Below are positions 5,901 to 9,035 of a DNA stretch of 9,035 bases, one piece after another. The DNA is from an uncultured Pseudanabaenaceae cyanobacterium (GTDB lineage Bacteria; Cyanobacteriota; Cyanobacteriia; PCC-9006; JAAUQQ01). Both the position numbers and the translations under genes were made by a program. Every line of letters starts with the position of its first letter. Position 1 is the first letter of the stretch. The notes beneath the pieces were generated by a model, which did no database searches, had not been told where the DNA came from, and saw only the letters and a list, made by a program, of their open reading frames with translations. The DNA is taken from positions 1 through 9,035 of the forward strand of contig CALLPZ010000131.1 in the NCBI GenBank assembly GCA_938015405.1, given 5' to 3'.

Positions 5901-8900
5901 ATGGAGGACGTCAGGCAGCCTGTACAAGGAGCACAATATTCTACGGAAGAAGTAGGAAGGCTTCGTCAAGCCGTGGTGCGGTCTTACTGCAGCAATGAGG
6001 GAAGCGATCGCGCACGAATGAAGGAATGGGAGCAATTGCTTGAGCTATTCCCCATCGCATTAGGTGATTGCCTGCTCGAAGACTTAGCCGGGACAGAGGA
6101 CCTCCTCATCCTTTGCGAAGGAAGAGTACGTGTCCTGTCCTACAGCGCTGCCGAGCAGCGTCAGTTGTCGGTTCAGGTGTTAGAGCAAGGAGCAGTTTTC
6201 GGTAATACGAGCTGGGTTAATGCATCAGAGATTGAGCCTCTGCCCTATCGAGTCGTGGCATCGAGTGCAGGCTGGGTAGCGCGATTGCCAGGAAGACAAC
6301 GACAAGCTTGGATCGAGCAGTTTCCAGCGTTTCAAGAACAGTGGCTTGCTCAGGAACAGGTCCGAGAACAACTCGTGTTTTTGAAAGCTTACGCATCCAT
6401 GGGAGGAGCTGTGCCAACCGGGGAACAGCTACAGCAGTTGCAGGCCTATATAACCCCCGTGGAGATTGCGGCGGGAGAACAATTAGCGGCAGCAGCAGCC
6501 CATTCTTTGGCATTGGATGGACTGCTGTGGATCCGAAGTGGATGTTTGAGTTCGACAGATGAACCTGATGTATTGCTGGAAGTGGGACAAACTTTCAGGC
6601 TTTCGAACAAGACGGTTCAGTCCAGTCAAGCCAAGACATGGACCGCACAGACAGCCGTGCGAGCCTATGGCTTGAAGCAGCAACATTGGTCGGAGCTCCG
6701 ACAGTTGCAGCCAGAACTCATGGCTAAGATATTAGGGCCGGAGCTGGAGACATCAGCCGGAGAGCAGGTATTGGGAGGGCGGCGATCGCCCAGGCTAAAT
6801 GCCAAAAGCATAGTGGGGAAGCGATCGCGCCCTCAGCGCAAGGTCTCTCCTCCATCGTCCCGTCGCACCTTGAAGAGCGACGCCTCAGCAGCCTCCCAAC
6901 GCCCTACAGGCCCTGACGTTGAATTTCCCCAGCCCCCCCGGCGCAGCCATCTCAAAGCACAGCTTCGACTGTGGGGTCGTTACCCCTTCATCGCCCAACA
7001 GAGCGCAGCGGATTGTGGACCGACTTGCTTGGCCATGCTGGGACAGTTTTGGGGCCATCGTCTCAACCTCAATCTACTGCGAGGTTTTGCCAAGGTCGGC
7101 CGCTCTGGAGCCAGCCTCAAGCATTTGGCAGCGGCAGCAGAGCAAGCAGGGTTTTCGGCTCGACCGGTGCGGGCAAGCCTGAGCAAAATGCAGGAGCAAC
7201 GCCTGCCCTGGATCGCCCACTGGCAAGGCGAGCACTATGTGGTTGTCTATGCGGTAAAGGGCGAGCATGTGTTGCTATCCGATCCAGGACGAGGCAGGCA
7301 AAAACTACCTCGGAAACAGTTTCTGGAGAGTTGGACAGGATATGCCCTGATGGTTGCTCCCACGGAGCGGCTGAAACAGTCAGGGGCATCGCAACGGGCA
7401 TCGCTGGGGCAGTTCTGGAAAGTGCTGTGGCCCTACCGCTCGATTCTGGGGCAAATTGTCGTGCTGTCGCTGTTGATGCAGCTGTTTGGCATGGTGAGCC
7501 CCATTTTTACCCAGGTGATTTTGGACCAAGTGGTGGTTCAAAAAAGTCTGACAACTCTAAATGTGTTTGTCATTGGGGCACTGCTATTTGGAGTGTGGCA
7601 ATTGAGCCTGGGGGCAGTGCGGCAATATTTGCTGGACTACTTTTCTAATCGGCTCAATTTGACCTTGGTCAGTGGTTTTGTCAACCATGCCCTACGGTTG
7701 CCCCTAAGCTTTTTTGAAAATCGCCAGGTGGGCGATATCTTGACGCGGGTGGGGGAGAACCAGAAAATCCAGGCATTTTTGATGCGCCAAGCCATTTCCA
7801 CCTGGCTAGATGCCCTGATGGCAGTGGTGTATCTGGGCTTGATGTTCTACTACAACTCTCAGCTCTCGCTCTTGGTCGTGGGAATGCTCCCCCCCATTAT
7901 CCTTTTGACCCTGGTGGCAACGCCGTTTCTGAAAAAGCTGTCGCGGGAGGTGTTCAATGATTCGGCAGAGCAAAGCTCCTTACTGGTGGAGATGCTCACA
8001 GGGGTCGCAACAGTTAAGGCAGCAGCAGCAGAACAGGAGGTGCGCTGGCGCTGGGAGGATCGGTTCACGCGGTTACTGAATACACAGTTCCGAGCCCAGA
8101 AACTGACGAATATGCTGTCGGTTTTAAGTAGTTTGATCAATACCATCGGCTCCATGGCACTCCTGTGGTACGGCTCAAGACTCGTGATTCAAGATCAACT
8201 TTCCATTGGTCAGTTGGTGGCCTTCAATATGCTGATCGGTCGCGTGATTGGGCCAGTGCTGTCCTTGGTGGGACTGTGGGATGAATTCCAGGAAGTTTTG
8301 ATTGCGGTGGAGAGGCTAAATGATGTCCTAGAGGAGAAGCCAGAGTCGGGGAGTGGAGCCTTGGAACTAGTACTGCCGACCATTCAGGGAGATGTCGAGT
8401 TTGATGGGGTCACGTTTCGCTATGAGCAAATGGAGGAGCGTAATATTCTGGAAAGTTTGTCGTTTGTCGCCAAAGCAGGGGAGACGATCGCCATCGTAGG
8501 CCGCAGCGGGTCGGGCAAAACGACGATGGTGAAGTTATTGCAGGGGTTATATCCGACGACAAGCGGGCGGATTTGGATTGATGGTCATGATTTGGGTCAT
8601 ACCTCACTGCGATCGCTCCGGTCTCAACTCGGCGTAGTCCCCCAGGAGTGTTTTCTGTTTTCGGGGACGATTATGGAGAATATCCAGCTCTATCGCACCG
8701 AGTTTGGCTTAGAGGCAGTGGTGGAGGCTGCAAAGTTAGCGGAGGCCCACGCGTTTATTCAGGATTTGCCCCTGGGATACAACACCAAAGTGGGAGAACG
8801 GGGGGCGAATTTATCTGGGGGGCAGCGACAGCGCATTGCGATCGCGCGGGCGTTATTGGGAAATCCAAGAATCCTACTCTTGGATGAAGCGACAAGTTCC

Positions 8901-9035
8901 TTGGATACGGAATCGGAACGCCGGTTTCAGCAGAATTTAACGCGGATTAGCCAGGGGCGAACAACGTTTATCATTGCCCATCGGCTTTCAACGGTGCGGA
9001 ATGCAGATTGTATTTTAGTGTTGGATAGTGGGGTA
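5901..9035 (+). CDS. C39 peptidase-containing ABC exporter with N-terminal cNMP-binding-like domains (HetC/PteB-like), 3' end beyond window
   Basis: The frame is open for 1045 codons to the window edge; only a short C-terminal tail should be missing. A stop at 5874 limits the start to ATG 5898 or 5901. I prefer 5901 because GAGG is six bases upstream. Residues 45-150 and 180-265 resemble degenerate cyclic-nucleotide-binding beta-rolls. Residues 285-350 are a basic, Pro/Ser-rich linker. Residues 361-485 are a C39 peptidase with Gln366, Cys372 (ADCGPTC), His445 (EHYVVVY) and Asp461 (SDPGRG). Residues about 510-800 are the ABC transmembrane domain. The ATPase has Walker A GRSGSGKT 867-874, Q-loop Gln915, LSGGQ 971-975, Walker B LLLDEA with Asp995-Glu996, and switch His1027. 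It should cut GG leaders in the cytoplasm and export the mature chains. The size (about 1050-1080 residues) and layout match HetC-type proteins. I leave the symbol open because PteB-like transporters are closely related. Confidence 0.95.
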   Translation, partial: MEDVRQPVQGAQYSTEEVGRLRQAVVRSYCSNEGSDRARMKEWEQLLELFPIALGDCLLEDLAGTEDLLILCEGRVRVLSYSAAEQRQLSVQVLEQGAVFGNTSWVNASEIEPLPYRVVASSAGWVARLPGRQRQAWIEQFPAFQEQWLAQEQVREQLVFLKAYASMGGAVPTGEQLQQLQAYITPVEIAAGEQLAAAAAHSLALDGLLWIRSGCLSSTDEPDVLLEVGQTFRLSNKTVQSSQAKTWTAQTAVRAYGLKQQHWSELRQLQPELMAKILGPELETSAGEQVLGGRRSPRLNAKSIVGKRSRPQRKVSPPSSRRTLKSDASAASQRPTGPDVEFPQPPRRSHLKAQLRLWGRYPFIAQQSAADCGPTCLAMLGQFWGHRLNLNLLRGFAKVGRSGASLKHLAAAAEQAGFSARPVRASLSKMQEQRLPWIAHWQGEHYVVVYAVKGEHVLLSDPGRGRQKLPRKQFLESWTGYALMVAPTERLKQSGASQRASLGQFWKVLWPYRSILGQIVVLSLLMQLFGMVSPIFTQVILDQVVVQKSLTTLNVFVIGALLFGVWQLSLGAVRQYLLDYFSNRLNLTLVSGFVNHALRLPLSFFENRQVGDILTRVGENQKIQAFLMRQAISTWLDALMAVVYLGLMFYYNSQLSLLVVGMLPPIILLTLVATPFLKKLSREVFNDSAEQSSLLVEMLTGVATVKAAAAEQEVRWRWEDRFTRLLNTQFRAQKLTNMLSVLSSLINTIGSMALLWYGSRLVIQDQLSIGQLVAFNMLIGRVIGPVLSLVGLWDEFQEVLIAVERLNDVLEEKPESGSGALELVLPTIQGDVEFDGVTFRYEQMEERNILESLSFVAKAGETIAIVGRSGSGKTTMVKLLQGLYPTTSGRIWIDGHDLGHTSLRSLRSQLGVVPQECFLFSGTIMENIQLYRTEFGLEAVVEAAKLAEAHAFIQDLPLGYNTKVGERGANLSGGQRQRIAIARALLGNPRILLLDEATSSLDTESERRFQQNLTRISQGRTTFIIAHRLSTVRNADCILVLDSGV

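Noticed and set aside
6971..7648. 225-codon plus-strand frame inside the exporter gene, considered as a sign of a frameshift
   Set aside because: The exporter frame is continuous through the C39 domain (Cys372, His445, Asp461) into the membrane domain, so the other frame is only a shadow.

Overview
The window looks cyanobacterial. The octamer GCGATCGC (the HIP1 element) occurs nine times in 9 kb, at 874, 2772, 4315, 4989, 6004, 6782, 6821, 8609 and 8838, far above chance. One gene product also carries the core of the HetP family, which is known from cyanobacteria. The genus cannot be fixed from the sequence. A unicellular or filamentous non-heterocystous strain is as possible as a heterocyst former.

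The window is one coherent locus: a double-glycine (GG) peptide export system with its probable cargo. Six genes lie on the minus strand, read from high to low coordinates. They are an HlyD-type adaptor (3643-5064), a HetP-family protein (3228-3578), a parvulin-type peptidyl-prolyl isomerase without signal peptide (2319-3062), two small GG-leader proteins (1392-1688 and 795-1109), and an FG-GAP/VCBS-repeat protein that runs off the left edge (1-684). Facing away on the plus strand is a large ABC exporter (5901 to beyond 9035). It has N-terminal cyclic-nucleotide-binding-like folds, a C39 peptidase domain with an intact Cys/His/Asp set, an ABC transmembrane domain and an ATPase domain. About 830 bp of AT-rich DNA separates the divergent transcription units.

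Inferred working model: the ABC/C39 protein cuts the small proteins after Gly-Gly and exports them with the HlyD adaptor. The cytoplasmic isomerase may keep cargo export-competent. The HetP-family protein is a likely regulatory link. The cargo proteins are Ser/Thr/Asn/Ala-rich, have no Cys in their mature parts and no modification enzyme nearby, so they look more like unmodified secreted matrix, adhesion or signalling proteins than lanthipeptides. The best comparisons are the Anabaena hetC-hetP pair (C39-type ABC exporter next to HetP) and the Synechococcus elongatus biofilm system (EbfG GG-proteins with the C39 transporter PteB).

Noncoding structure includes a convincing rho-independent terminator (1230-1278) and a 12-bp-stem hairpin (1306-1338) behind the first small-protein gene, a 5'-leader hairpin before it (1723-1744), a 13-bp palindrome (1778-1790), and a 14-bp perfect inverted repeat (5689-5702 / 5791-5804) in front of the ABC exporter gene. 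I saw no tRNA, rRNA, CRISPR array or insertion sequence.
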